This document shows, piece by piece, positions 1 to 8,323 of a stretch of DNA of 64,000 nt (within the stretch, counting starts at the first letter, position 1; the number at the start of each line of letters is the position of its first letter). The position numbers and the translations under genes are program-made. Below the pieces are notes generated by a model. The model did not search any database and was not told the DNA's origin. It worked only from the letters and a program-made list of their open reading frames with translations. Origin of the DNA: DATBQN01 sp963799925. Its GTDB lineage: Bacteria > Acidobacteriota > Thermoanaerobaculia > Multivoradales > UBA5704. The DNA lies in NCBI GenBank assembly GCA_963799925.1, contig CAWCYZ010000004.1, positions 372,001-436,000 of the forward strand, in the 5' to 3' direction.

Positions 1-290
1 GGGTGGGCGGCGCGCACCGCGGCGGCGATGGCGATCGCCGGACCCACCTGCGGGCCGGGCATGACGGTCATGGCGACGAGCGCCGTCCCTCCATCCGCCG
101 CGTCCGCTCGCGCGATCGCCTGGAGCACGCTGCCGGCGGCGTCAGGGTCGACGTTGCCGTCGACGATCCGGTAGGGATGCTTCCCCTCGAGCACCGCCCC
201 GAGCGCCAGGACCGAGAGCGGCAGGCGCACGCTCCGCGGCGAGCACATCCGCGGATTGACCAGGACGACCTGGCGCCCCGGCCGCGTCAC
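1..290 (-). CDS. N-terminal part of a cobalamin-binding radical-SAM-type protein (cut by window edge)
   Basis: Only about 96 residues lie in the window, read from a GTG at 290. The visible part has the beta-strand and loop pattern of a B12-binding domain: VVLVNPRM near the start, then LPLSVLALGAVLEG, then YRIVDGN, then a later strand LVAMTVMPGPQ. This is the usual N-terminal half of the BchE/hopanoid-type radical SAM enzymes, where the CxxxCxxC cluster motif follows in the part outside the window. The start sits 7 bases after the stop of the upstream methyltransferase, so the two are probably co-translated. The radical SAM half is inferred, not seen. A stand-alone B12-binding protein is the alternative. 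Confidence 0.55.
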   Translation of the reverse strand, partial: MTRPGRQVVLVNPRMCSPRSVRLPLSVLALGAVLEGKHPYRIVDGNVDPDAAGSVLQAIARADAADGGTALVAMTVMPGPQVGPAIAIAAAVRAAH

Positions 291-297
291 CGCCGCC

Positions 298-1119
298 TCA
301 CCGCGCTACCGCCGAGTAGAGGGTCATCACCTCGTTGCCGTAGTCGCGGCGCTCGGCGGCCTCGACCGCGAGGCCGCTCGCGAGGAGGGCGCGGAGCATC
401 CCCGCCGCGTCGCCGTCGGTCGAGAGGAGCACCAGCGCCCGCCCGCCGGGCGAGAGCGCGGCGGGCAGCCCGGCCGCGAAGCGCTCGATCACGTCGGTCC
501 CCCGCCAGGCGAGGTCGAAGAGCCCCTTGGGCTCGCCGCGGAAGAAGGGCGGATTGAAGAGGACGAGGTCGAAGCGCTCGCCCGCGACCGGCGCGAAGAG
601 ATCGCCCTGGCGCACCTCGACCGCCGCGTCGAGCCCGTTCCAGAGCGCATTGATGCGCGCGCACCGCACGGCCTCGGGGTTCAGGTCGACCGCCGTCACC
701 CGCCAGCCGCGGCGGGCGGCGAAGAGGGCGCAGGCACCCGAGCCGGTCCCCATGTCGAGGGCGCGCGCCCCCGGCCGCGGCGGCGCGGCGAGGTCCGCCG
801 TCGCCAGGGTGCGGGCGAACCAGGCGCCGCTGCGGAAGACGACCGGGTTGAGGACGGCGGGGAGCACCAGGAGCGGCACGCCGTCGATCGCCTCGACGAC
901 CGGCCGGCGGATGCGCCGCTTGAGGAAGGGGAGCTTCAGATGGAGCCCGGCGAGGGCGAGCGCGCGGGCGAGCGGGCGGACGCGGGGGAGGAGGCCCGGC
1001 GCGAGGTCGGCCACGGCGGCCTCCGCGGGGCGGCAGCCCTCGGCCCCGCTCGTCCGCGCTCCGGCCTGCGCTCCGGCCTGGGCTCTGGCCTGCGCTCTGG
1101 CAACGGCGTCCATTGTCAT
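298..1119 (-). CDS. SAM-dependent methyltransferase, HemK/PrmC-like
   Basis: The protein has 273 residues. A class I methyltransferase fold is shown by motif I DMGTGSG (about 122-128), the acidic strand end AVDLNPEA (about 143-150) and the NPPF catalytic motif (about 189-192). NPPF is typical of enzymes that methylate planar nitrogen in glutamine, adenine or guanine. The first 20 residues are an Ala/Gln/Arg-rich stretch encoded by a 12-base tandem repeat, so the second ATG (MDAV) may be the start. Its ATG overlaps the end of the preceding glycosyltransferase-like gene by 4 bases (ATGA), which indicates translational coupling in the cluster. The substrate is unknown. The context suggests a modification pathway rather than ribosome release factors. 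Confidence 0.75.
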   Translation of the reverse strand: MTMDAVARAQARAQAGAQAGARTSGAEGCRPAEAAVADLAPGLLPRVRPLARALALAGLHLKLPFLKRRIRRPVVEAIDGVPLLVLPAVLNPVVFRSGAWFARTLATADLAAPPRPGARALDMGTGSGACALFAARRGWRVTAVDLNPEAVRCARINALWNGLDAAVEVRQGDLFAPVAGERFDLVLFNPPFFRGEPKGLFDLAWRGTDVIERFAAGLPAALSPGGRALVLLSTDGDAAGMLRALLASGLAVEAAERRDYGNEVMTLYSAVAR

Positions 1120-2044
1120 CTACCGTAGCAGAGTCTCGGCGGGAAGACGTGCCGGGCGCAGCGCCGGCGAACGCCGCCACCCGCCGCGCCCCGCGCCGGA
1201 GGTCGGCGAGGTAGCCGGCGCGCCAGGCGAGCTCGCGCGGCGGGTTCTTCAAGCTCTCGCGGACGAGCGGCCCCCGGCCGAGCGCGAAGCCGTAGGGGGG
1301 CCCGGCGGGGAAGAGCCGGTCGTGGAGGGCGCGGAGCGTCAGGTTGCCGGCGTAGCCGCGGAAGAAGTAGCGGTCGCGGCCGGCGAGGCGCGCCAGGTTC
1401 CCGCCGCCGACGTGCTCGGCGCCGCGCCGCGAGAGAGTGATGCCGTGGAAGCGCACCAGCAGGTCCGCGTGGTCGCGATGAAGGAGCTGGACCTCCCAGC
1501 CGGCGTCGCGGACCGCCTGGGTCGCGAGATCGCCGGTGTCGTACCAGACCCAGCGCTCGAAGGGGACGGCGGGGTCCGGCCGCTCGGCGGCGGGAAAGAA
1601 GCCGTGCGGCAGCCGGGCGGCGAAGACCTCGCGGTAGGCGGCGACCTTCATCACCACCGCGAAGGTGCCGTGCGAGGGGCGGCGGGTGCGCGAGACCAGC
1701 GACACGGCGGCGACCCGCGGCGAGGCGAGCTCCCGCCGCGCGAAGGGCCAGAGGTCCTCGGACACCCAGAACACGTCGCTGTCGACGAAGGCGAGGTAGG
1801 GCGTCTCGACCCGCGCCACGGCGTCGTTGTAGGCGTCGTGGTACTCGCGCCGCGCCGGCGTCCGCGGCAGGATCTCGGCGCCCGGGAAGTGGGCGGGGTC
1901 GAGCCCGCCGGCCGCCGAGTCGTGGAAGATCTCGACCCGCGCCTCGGCCGCCGGGAAGGCGCGGCGCACGCAGGCGTGCCAGATCCGCGCCACGTCCGGG
2001 TAGACCGTGCAGGTGAGGACGGTGACGAGCGGCGGCCCGCTCAC
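1116..2044 (-). CDS. Glycosyltransferase-like protein (GT-A type), frameshifted near its end
   Basis: The GTG start at 2044 overlaps the stop of the preceding gene (GTGA), which suggests coupling. The protein reads VTVLTCTVYPDVARIWHACVR at the start, then LAFVDSDVFW (a DxD-like metal or sugar-nucleotide site), then SHGTFAVVMK and YFFRGYAGNL. The same landmarks occur in the two neighbouring genes, so all three belong to one family. The reading frame stays open past the expected end. A one-base shift at about 1125-1160 would end the protein at TGA 1116, overlapping the next ATG by 4 bases as in the rest of the cluster. I take that as the intended end. Assignment to glycosyltransferases rests on the fold pattern and DSD motif. 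The acceptor is unknown. Confidence 0.6.
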
Positions 2045-3096
2045 CGCGTTTCGGCTCCGGCGGCTCGATCGGCTCCAGCGGCCCCGGCGGCCGGCCTCTC
2101 GGCCCACGATTCCGGCACGACGGCGGGGAGCGCGAGGGCGATCCCCTCCCGCGCCGCGAGGCGCGCGATGGCGCGGTCGGAGCGCGCGAAGTAGGCGGCG
2201 AGGACGCGCCGGCGCTCGCCGTCGGCGATGCCGCCGAGGGCGCGGCGCAGAGCGCCGGCGGCGAGGCTGCCGCCGCACGGCTCGCCATCCTCCCCCGCCG
2301 CGAAGGGCTCGCCGAAGAGCGCCTGGTAGAGGGCGCCGAGGAGCAGGTTGTCGTAGGCGCCCATGGCGAAGTAGCGCTTCTCGCCCACCAGCGCCGTGAA
2401 GCGCTCCTCGCCGATCGCCGCCGCGAAGACGGCGCGCGAGACGCGGAGCACGGTGGTGCCGTGGAAGTCGGCGAGGTGCTCGGCCGACGCCGCGGGCTCG
2501 GCCTCGACGATCGAGAGGCCGCGGGCGCCGAGCGCCGCCGCCGCCGCCTCGCCGGGCCCGAGGTTGACCGCCCGCGGCCAGCGCTCGAGCCCCTCGTAGC
2601 GCGCCGCGAAGACCGGCGCCGGCAGCTCGCGGTAGACCGCGGCGCGGGCGAGGAGGGCGTAGACGCCGGGCAGGCGGTGGCGCCGCAGGTAGGAGACCGC
2701 CGCCACCTCCGGCCGCGCGAAGCGGGGGAGGAGGGAGGCGGGAAAGGCGCCGTCGAGGAAGAAGACGTCGGCGTCGACGACGAAGAGGAAGTCGGGGGCG
2801 GCGCCCAGGGCCCAGTCGTAGAACTCGACGAAGTCGCGGGCGCCGGGCCCGGGGGGACGAGCCGCGCGCCGGGGAAGCGCTCGGGGTCGAAGCCCGCGGT
2901 GCCGCCGTCGCAGAAGATGGCGACCTCGACCGTCAGGCCGGCGCCCGCCAGGGCGGGCGCCAGGTCGCGGCGGACGGCGCGGTGCCAGAGCCGCGCCAGG
3001 TCGGGGTAGCGATGGCAGCCGGCGAGGAGGACGCGGCGGCCGGCGAGGGCGGCGATGTTCGGCCTCGGGGGCGCGGACCGCGGAGGGTGCGGTCAT
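2041..3096 (-). CDS. Glycosyltransferase-like protein (same family), two frameshifts
   Basis: The start is the ATG at 3096, preceded by a strong GGAGGGGACCG ribosome site. After about 12 codons the frame must shift by one base (about 3055-3065) to read the family signature VLLAGCHRYPDLARLWH. It must shift again at about 2855-2865, inside a run of C followed by GGG, to continue as RDFVEFYDWALG, then LFVVDADVFF (DxD-like), FHGTTVLRVS and YFAMGAYDNLLLGAL. The end at 2041 overlaps the next gene by 4 bases. Both shifts fall in homopolymer runs, so sequencing error is more likely than a dead gene. It is more distant from the other two copies than they are from each other. Confidence 0.55.
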   Translation of the reverse strand: MTAPSAVRAPEAEHRRPRRPPRPPRRLPSLPRPGAALAPRRPPRPGARPGGRRPDGRGRHLLRRRHRGLRPRALPRRAARPPGPGARDFVEFYDWALGAAPDFLFVVDADVFFLDGAFPASLLPRFARPEVAAVSYLRRHRLPGVYALLARAAVYRELPAPVFAARYEGLERWPRAVNLGPGEAAAAALGARGLSIVEAEPAASAEHLADFHGTTVLRVSRAVFAAAIGEERFTALVGEKRYFAMGAYDNLLLGALYQALFGEPFAAGEDGEPCGGSLAAGALRRALGGIADGERRRVLAAYFARSDRAIARLAAREGIALALPAVVPESWAERPAAGAAGADRAAGAETR

Positions 3097-3109
3097 CGGT
3101 CCCCTCCGG

Positions 3110-3175
3110 GTAGGGGCAGGCCCCTGTGCCTGCCCGTGCAGGCCGGCGCGGGCGACCACGGGGGGTCGCCCCTAC
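3110..3175. repeat. Dispersed hairpin element, GTAGGGGC...GCCCCTAC type
   Basis: A 66-base palindromic unit has perfect 8-base ends, GTAGGGGC at 3110 and GCCCCTAC ending at 3175. Inside are two nested stems, GGCAGG/CCTGCC and GGCGACC/GGTCGCC. It could fold as a cruciform. It sits in the gap between two cluster genes and ends 14 bases upstream of an ATG. Elements of this wording are familiar to me as repeated intergenic sequences in several environmental high-GC phyla. Only one copy is seen here. Confidence 0.6.
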
Positions 3176-3196
3176 CGATCGACCAGCCCGCCCGGC

Positions 3197-4807
3197 TCAC
3201 GCGCCTTCCGGCCGCGCGTGCGCGGGGACGTCCGAGGCCGGATGGTAGAGCCCCGTCCGGTCGAAGCCCCCCTCCCAGCTGCCGCCGCGGAAGCTGCCGG
3301 CGAGGAAGACGCCGCCCCAGAAGGCGCCGCCGGTGAGCTCGCCGCCGCGGAAGACGCCGCCCACCATCGCCCCGTCCTCGAAGCGGCCGCCGTCCCACTC
3401 GCAGCCCATCAGCACGGCGCCGCGGTTGACGGTCTCCGGGCCGAAGCGGCGGCGGCGGTAGAACTCGCCGTGGGAGAGGACGGCGGGGGCCGCGGTGGGA
3501 GCCGGCTGCGGTTTCGGCTTCCTGGGGAGAGCCGCCGGCGCCGCCGGCGGCGCCGGCCGTGAGGCCCCGGCGCCGCCGGCGACCGGCCGCGCGTAGCGCT
3601 CGACCCGCCGCGCCTTGCCGCGGAGGCCGGCGGCGTAGGCGAGGCGCCAGGCGATCTTCTCGGGCGTGCCGCGCCGGGCATGGCGGGCGAGCGGCTGATG
3701 CGGGTACGGAAAGTCGTAGCGCGGACCGCCGGCGAAGAGGCGGTCGTGGAGCCGGCGCAGGACCAGGTTGCCGTTGTAGCCGCGCCAGAGGAAGCGGCTG
3801 TCGCCCACCTCGCGCAGGAGAGCGTCCATCCCCGCCCAGCCGGCGGTGCGGCGGAAGACGGAGATGGTGTCGAACGAGGGGAGGAGCCCCTGCTCGTCGA
3901 GGTGATGGAGCTCGACCTCGTGGCCGGCGGCGAGCACCCGCTCGGTCAGCAGGTCGCCGGTGTCCGACCAGCGCCAGCGGTCGGGCGGCAGCGCCGGGTC
4001 GGCGATCTCGACCGCCTGGCAGAACCCGACGGGGAAGGCGGCGAGGACCTCGCGGTAGACGGCGGCTTTCAAGAACACGGCGAAGGTGCCGTGGCTCGGG
4101 CGGTGCGGGCGCGAGATGCAGGAGACGGCGGCGACGCCGGGGCGCTCGAGCCGCCGCCGCGCCCAGTCCCAGAGGTCGGGGGCGGTCCAGAAGACGTCGC
4201 TGTCGATGAAGGCGAGGTAGGGCGTCTCGGCGCGGCGGACCGCCTGGTTGTAGGCCTCGTGGAAGTCGCGGCGGCCGGGGCCGCGGCGCAGCAGGGCGGC
4301 GCCGGGGAAGAGCGCCGGGTCGAGCGGCGTCTCGCGGTCGCCGTCCTGGAAGATCTCGACCCGCGCGCCGTCGCCGAACGAGCGGCGGATGCAGGCGTGC
4401 CAGATCCGCGCGACGTCGGGGTAGATCGTCGAGGTGAAGATGGTGAGCGGAGGGGAGCCGGCGGCGGCTATGGCGCGGGCTCCCGATTCGGTTCCTGGAT
4501 CGGCTCGTGGATCCGTTTTTGGATCTCGGGGGGGACGTCGGTGCGCGGCCGGTAGCGCCCGGCGCGGTCGAAGCCCGCCTCCCACGTCGCCGCCCGTCCA
4601 GGCGCCGTCCCAGAAGACGCCGCCCCAGAAGGTGCCGCCGCGGAACTCGCCGGCGCGGAAGAGCCCGCCCATCATGATGCCGGACTCGAACACGCCGCCG
4701 TCCCACTCGCACTCGAGGAGGACCGCGCCGCGGTTGACCGTCTCCGGCCCGAAGCGCCGCTTGTGATGGAACTCGCCCGCGTGGAGGACGACCGTTGCCG
4801 CAGCCAT
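3197..4807 (-). CDS. Glycosyltransferase-like domain flanked on both sides by GGxF pentapeptide-repeat modules
   Basis: The 536-residue open frame contains three parts. Residues 1-75 are a module that begins HAGEFHHKRRFGPETVNRGA and continues as five-residue units of the form xGGxF (DGGVF, MGGLF, RGGTF, WGGVF), the pattern of a right-handed pentapeptide beta-helix. The middle (about 120-400) is a glycosyltransferase-like domain with TIYPDVARIWHACIR and LAFIDSDVFW. A Pro/Ala linker leads to a second copy of the module (FGPETVNRGAVLMGCEWDGG, WGGVFLAGSFRGG). A one-base insertion at about 4580-4595 is likely: in another frame the first module continues GFDRAGRYRPRTDVPP, matching GFDRTGLYHPASDVPA at the end of the second module, and stops at TAG 4468. 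So the N-terminal module may be a separate gene (4468-4807), but then the middle domain has no ordinary start codon. Confidence 0.6.
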   Translation of the reverse strand: MAAATVVLHAGEFHHKRRFGPETVNRGAVLLECEWDGGVFESGIMMGGLFRAGEFRGGTFWGGVFWDGAWTGGDVGGGLRPRRALPAAHRRPPRDPKTDPRADPGTESGARAIAAAGSPPLTIFTSTIYPDVARIWHACIRRSFGDGARVEIFQDGDRETPLDPALFPGAALLRRGPGRRDFHEAYNQAVRRAETPYLAFIDSDVFWTAPDLWDWARRRLERPGVAAVSCISRPHRPSHGTFAVFLKAAVYREVLAAFPVGFCQAVEIADPALPPDRWRWSDTGDLLTERVLAAGHEVELHHLDEQGLLPSFDTISVFRRTAGWAGMDALLREVGDSRFLWRGYNGNLVLRRLHDRLFAGGPRYDFPYPHQPLARHARRGTPEKIAWRLAYAAGLRGKARRVERYARPVAGGAGASRPAPPAAPAALPRKPKPQPAPTAAPAVLSHGEFYRRRRFGPETVNRGAVLMGCEWDGGRFEDGAMVGGVFRGGELTGGAFWGGVFLAGSFRGGSWEGGFDRTGLYHPASDVPAHARPEGA

Positions 4808-4880
4808 CGATTGGGGGTCTCGTGATCTCGGCGCAAGCTATCACAGGGCGGGGGGGGCCGGCCCTAGAGCAGCCCCGGCC

Positions 4881-5855
4881 CTAGAGCAGCCCCTCCAGCA
4901 GATCGAGCGCGCGCTCGATCTCCGCCCGGCCGTCGCCCACCTCGAGGGCCCAGGCGCCGTCGGCGAGGAGCTCGCGGACGCGCCGGCCGTAGCCGGGGAA
5001 GTCCTCCTCCGTCCCGGCGCGGCCGGCCGGCCAGCGGTCGAGGGCGGCGAGGAGGCCCAAGGGCTCGAGGCGGCTCGGCCCGCGGGTGCGGCCGAGGAGC
5101 ACCACCGGGCCGGGGAGCGCCCGCGCCGCCGTGCTCCCCGGCCGCGCCGCCTCCATCTCGACCGCGAGCTTGGGCTCGCCGCGGAGCGTCACCGCGATGG
5201 CTCGCGGCTCGCCGCCCTCGCGGCCCTCCCAGCCCTCGCAGCCATCGCCGCCGTCGAGCTCGGGGAAGAGGTCGCCGGCGTCCGGGCGCAGGTGGAACCA
5301 CCACGGCGTCCCCCACCAGCAGCCGCGCGCGGCGTCCATCCACACCACGTCCTCCGCCAGGGCCTGGAAGCGGCCGCGGGCAGCGGCGTAGGCGAGCGTC
5401 GTCTTGCCGCCGCGGCCGGGGGCGCGGAGGAGGACGGCGCGGCCATCGCGGCCCGGGGGGACGATCGCCGCGGCGTGGACGCCCATCAGGCCGCGCGGCG
5501 CCAGCATGGCGAAGAGGGCGAGCTCGACGAAGTGGATGCGGAGGTAGGCGGGGGCGGCGAGGACGTGCGGCGCGAAGCGGCCCCAGGCGCGGCCGGCGGC
5601 ACGGTCGGCGACCAGGCGGGCGGCGCTGCCGGCGCGCTGCATGACGCGCTCCCCGGACTCCGTGTAGACCGGCTCGGCGAGCGGGAGAGCGGCCGGCGGG
5701 AAGCCCGCGGCCCTCGACGCCGGCGCCGCGGCGAGCAGCCGGAAGGCGAGGTCGGGCGCGGCGTGCGGCGGCGGCGGGCCGTAGCCGCGCAGCGCCGATT
5801 CGGCCACGGCGAGGATGGCCGGGTGGTCCGTCACCAGGCGGAGCGCGAGGCCCAT
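4881..5855 (-). CDS. HPr kinase-like P-loop protein
   Basis: From the ATG at 5855 the protein has 324 residues. GLMGVHAAAI (about 122-131) followed by a P-loop APGRGGKTT (145-153) and LAEDVVWMD (167-174) is the core of the HprK/P fold (phosphorylation of serine). Stand-alone versions of this fold are known in natural-product and peptide maturation loci, where they phosphorylate a small substrate. It is the first gene of the minus-strand cluster. A TTG at 5930 would give 349 residues, but that region overlaps a good promoter for the divergent gene, so I prefer 5855. The ribosome site is weak either way. No separate PqqD-like partner is visible. Function in this cluster is inference. Confidence 0.65.
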   Translation of the reverse strand: MGLALRLVTDHPAILAVAESALRGYGPPPPHAAPDLAFRLLAAAPASRAAGFPPAALPLAEPVYTESGERVMQRAGSAARLVADRAAGRAWGRFAPHVLAAPAYLRIHFVELALFAMLAPRGLMGVHAAAIVPPGRDGRAVLLRAPGRGGKTTLAYAAARGRFQALAEDVVWMDAARGCWWGTPWWFHLRPDAGDLFPELDGGDGCEGWEGREGGEPRAIAVTLRGEPKLAVEMEAARPGSTAARALPGPVVLLGRTRGPSRLEPLGLLAALDRWPAGRAGTEEDFPGYGRRVRELLADGAWALEVGDGRAEIERALDLLEGLL

Positions 5856-5893
5856 CGGCTGGTACCAGGCCTCGACGAGGCGGGTGCCGCGCC

Positions 5894-5922
5894 TTGACTC
5901 GCCCGGAGGATTTGCGTATGTT
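5894..5922 (+). promoter_or_regulatory. Sigma-70-type promoter
   Basis: TTGACT (5894-5899) and TATGTT (5917-5922) are separated by exactly 17 bases and lie about 100 bases before the secreted protein gene on the same strand. Confidence 0.6.
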
Positions 5923-6019
5923 GGATTCAAATCGTAAGTCCGGTCATCTTCGCCACCCTGGAGGGACGTGCGCCCGTGCCGTCGTCCTCCATCCTATGGA
6001 TTCTTGCAAGGAGAAATGC

Positions 6020-7690
6020 ATGAGGATTTCCCGGAGATCCCGGTCTCCCCACCGCGCCGCGCTGGTCCTCGCCGCCGTCGCCCTCGTTCTCGCCGCCGCC
6101 GCCGGCCCGGCCGGCGCCGCCACGCTGTGCAACACCGCGGCGCAGCCCAGCCTGCACGACATCGGCCTCGCGATCACCAGCAACAACCAGTTCATCTCCG
6201 ATTACAACACGCTCTCGGAGGCCGCCTGGTGCACGTTCATCGCCCTCTCCTGGCCGGCCCAGGGGACGTCGCCGACGATGACCGGCAGCACCACGATGAA
6301 GATCGGCCAGGGGCTCGGCACGACGCCGATCGTCTGGGAGACCTGGCTCGACTCGACCCAGGTCTACTGCGCGAACGGCAAGCCGCCCGGCCAGTGCGGC
6401 GCCACCTCCTTCAAGGAGGTCCGGAACGGCCGGCCGATGCACCGCGTCAAGGCCGCCAACCCCAACACGGCGCACTTCGCCATGGACCGCATTCAGGGGC
6501 TGCTCAAGGCCGGGCACAAGATCTCGCCGCGCCTGCAGAAGCTCGCCGCCACCTCCGACTCCTCGAACGACCTGTCGGAGAACGTCCAGGCGACCGGCTT
6601 CATGCTGCCGGACAAGAACAACAGCAAGTCGGTCCAGTCGGTCATCCTCTACGAGGTGCGCGAGAACCCGGCGACGGTCGACTTCCTCACCCAGAACGTG
6701 CTCTATAACCTGAACGGCCAGACCACCTTCTACAACGCGCAGGGGGGCAAGGCGGTGCCGCCCGCCGCGACCAACCCGGTCCAGGCCTCGGGCTCGGCCT
6801 TCGAGGTCAAGCCGTCGTGGTACGTCACCAACCCCGACGAGGCGAAGATGCTCGGCTTCTTCACCAGCCAGGGGCAGTGCGCGCCGAACACGAACTGCGG
6901 CGCCAAGGGGAGCAACACCTTCCCCATCGGCATGACCGGCTTCCACGTGCTGTGGAAGGTCTTCGCGGGGTCGAGCTGGTTCTGGGCGACCTTCGAGTAC
7001 AACAACTCGACGAGCAGCCCGCCGCACGACAACAGCTACATCACGCCGATCCTCAACCAGCAGGTCTCCTTCTACCCGGCCGGGGGGACGAGCTGCCCCG
7101 AGGGCACCCCGACCTCGCCGCCCTGCATCGCCGGCCCCTACCCGCCGGCCGCGGCGTCGCCGAACCCGGTGGTCGCCGGCGCCGCCTTCGCCAACGGCAT
7201 CTACCAGCCGATGCTCGCCGGGACGCCGTTCGCCAACTACCGGCTCGCCGGCGTGCAGGTCGCGACGATGCTCAACGGCGTGCCGACGCTCGTCGCCAAC
7301 AACCACATCGAGACCGACTTCGGGGCCAACCAACCGTCGACGGGCAACCCCAGCTCGTCCTGCATCACCTGCCACTACTACGCCTCGATCGGCCCGCTCA
7401 ACACCGGGCCGTGCAGCAACACCCCGCCGCACGCCAACGTCCGCCGGCTGGGCATCTTCGCCGCCAACGGCACCAGCGGCTTCACCGGCGACGGCCAGCC
7501 CGGCCTCTACACCAACAGCAAGGGCACCTTCGTCTCCTCCGACTTCCTCTGGTCGGTGCAGCTCGCGCAGTGGAACCTGGCGCAGGGCAACGGCTGCCCG
7601 CCGAGCGCCGCGAGCGTCAAGCGCGTCAAGCCGGCGGTGAAGAAGAAGGCGGCTGTCGCCAAGCCGGCCACCGGCGCGGCGAAGCGATAG
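6020..7690 (+). CDS. Secreted protein with one CxxCH haem-type motif, function unknown
   Basis: The chosen ATG at 6020 follows AAGGAGAAATGC. The 556-residue protein starts with an Arg-rich n-region and a long Ala/Val/Leu core ending GPAGAAT, a typical export signal. Landmarks are a first Cys at LCNTAA, the stretch IVWETWLDSTQVYC, and near residue 450 the motif SCITCHYYASIG, a single CxxCH that could bind haem c. The C-terminus is Lys/Ala-rich. The long open frame begins at 5894 but has no ribosome site there. The transcript is flanked by a promoter (5894) and a clear terminator (7718), so it is probably monocistronic. I recognise it only as a periplasmic cytochrome-like hypothetical protein. 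Confidence 0.7.
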   Translation: MRISRRSRSPHRAALVLAAVALVLAAAAGPAGAATLCNTAAQPSLHDIGLAITSNNQFISDYNTLSEAAWCTFIALSWPAQGTSPTMTGSTTMKIGQGLGTTPIVWETWLDSTQVYCANGKPPGQCGATSFKEVRNGRPMHRVKAANPNTAHFAMDRIQGLLKAGHKISPRLQKLAATSDSSNDLSENVQATGFMLPDKNNSKSVQSVILYEVRENPATVDFLTQNVLYNLNGQTTFYNAQGGKAVPPAATNPVQASGSAFEVKPSWYVTNPDEAKMLGFFTSQGQCAPNTNCGAKGSNTFPIGMTGFHVLWKVFAGSSWFWATFEYNNSTSSPPHDNSYITPILNQQVSFYPAGGTSCPEGTPTSPPCIAGPYPPAAASPNPVVAGAAFANGIYQPMLAGTPFANYRLAGVQVATMLNGVPTLVANNHIETDFGANQPSTGNPSSSCITCHYYASIGPLNTGPCSNTPPHANVRRLGIFAANGTSGFTGDGQPGLYTNSKGTFVSSDFLWSVQLAQWNLAQGNGCPPSAASVKRVKPAVKKKAAVAKPATGAAKR

Positions 7691-7717
7691 GTCAGCAGAA
7701 CAAACGAGAGCGGCACC

Positions 7718-7752
7718 GGGGCCGCGGGCGCGAGAGCGTCCGCGGCCCTTTT
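7718..7752 (+). terminator. Rho-independent terminator
   Basis: A GC-rich stem (GGGGCCGCGGGCGC pairing with GCGTCCGCGGCCC) closes on GAGA and is followed by TTTT, 28 bases after the stop of the CxxCH protein. Confidence 0.8.
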
Positions 7753-7759
7753 CGCTACT

Positions 7760-7809
7760 GGGCCCGTTCGGTCCCGAGGGCGGCCGCCCGCAGCGGACCG
7801 AACGGACCC
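7760..7809. repeat. Dispersed hairpin, GGTCCGCTGCGGGCG family, copy 1
   Basis: CGTTCGGTCC and GGACCGAACG form a perfect stem around a GC-rich core. The core reads, on the minus strand, GGTCCGCTGCGGGCG. Related cores occur near 18891 and 35511, and the second half near 18929 and 51998. Confidence 0.6.
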
Positions 7810-7825
7810 ACTGCCGCGTCGGGCT

Positions 7826-8323
7826 CTACACGACGGCGAGGCGGCGCCGGCGGCGGGGCGGCTTCCTCGCCGCCTCCCCGCTCTCGGTCGGGATCTCGGC
7901 GGCGAGGGCGGCCAGGTGGCGCTCGGGGTCGAGGCGCTGGGTGAAGAGCAGGCGATAGCGGTCGGGATCGAGGATCAGCACCTCGCGGGCGTTCCATGGC
8001 CGGTCGGTGGGCGGCAGGAGCACCACGGCGCCATGGGCCTGGGCGCGCGCCGCGAGCTCGTCGACGCCGCCGGTGAGGAGGGTGAAGGTCAGGGTGACCC
8101 CCAGGCCGCGGCGCTCGCCGGGCTGGGCGGCCGGCGAGCCGGGGTCGTCGCCGATCAGGAAGAGGTCGGCGCCGCGCGTCCAGCGCAGGTGGGAGGCCGC
8201 GGCGTCCGCGACCTGGCCGACGAGCTCGAAGCCCAGCGCCTCGCGGTACCAGGCGGTCGAGGCGGCGAGATCGGCGACCGCGAGGGTGGGGAAGGACCGC
8301 AGGGGCTCGGGGGCGTCAGACAT
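7826..8323 (-). CDS. VOC (glyoxalase/bleomycin-resistance) family protein
   Basis: The protein has 165 residues and one VOC module pair. It starts SFPTLAVADLAASTAWYREALGFELV, the classic first beta-alpha-beta unit, and ends with REVLILDPDRYRLLFTQ, the conserved C-terminal strand with the acidic metal-ligand position. Members bind a divalent metal and act as isomerases, dioxygenases or drug-binding proteins. The substrate cannot be told here. The ATG at 8323 overlaps the end of the upstream beta-helix gene by 8 bases, so the two form an operon. The tail is Arg-rich (KPPRRRRRLAVV), beyond the fold. Confidence 0.8.
   Translation of the reverse strand: MSDAPEPLRSFPTLAVADLAASTAWYREALGFELVGQVADAAASHLRWTRGADLFLIGDDPGSPAAQPGERRGLGVTLTFTLLTGGVDELAARAQAHGAVVLLPPTDRPWNAREVLILDPDRYRLLFTQRLDPERHLAALAAEIPTESGEAARKPPRRRRRLAVV

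Noticed and set aside
5927..7432. 501-residue open frame on the minus strand
   Set aside because: It is antisense to the secreted CxxCH protein, which has a signal peptide, ribosome site, promoter and terminator. The frame is open only because of GC-rich third positions.
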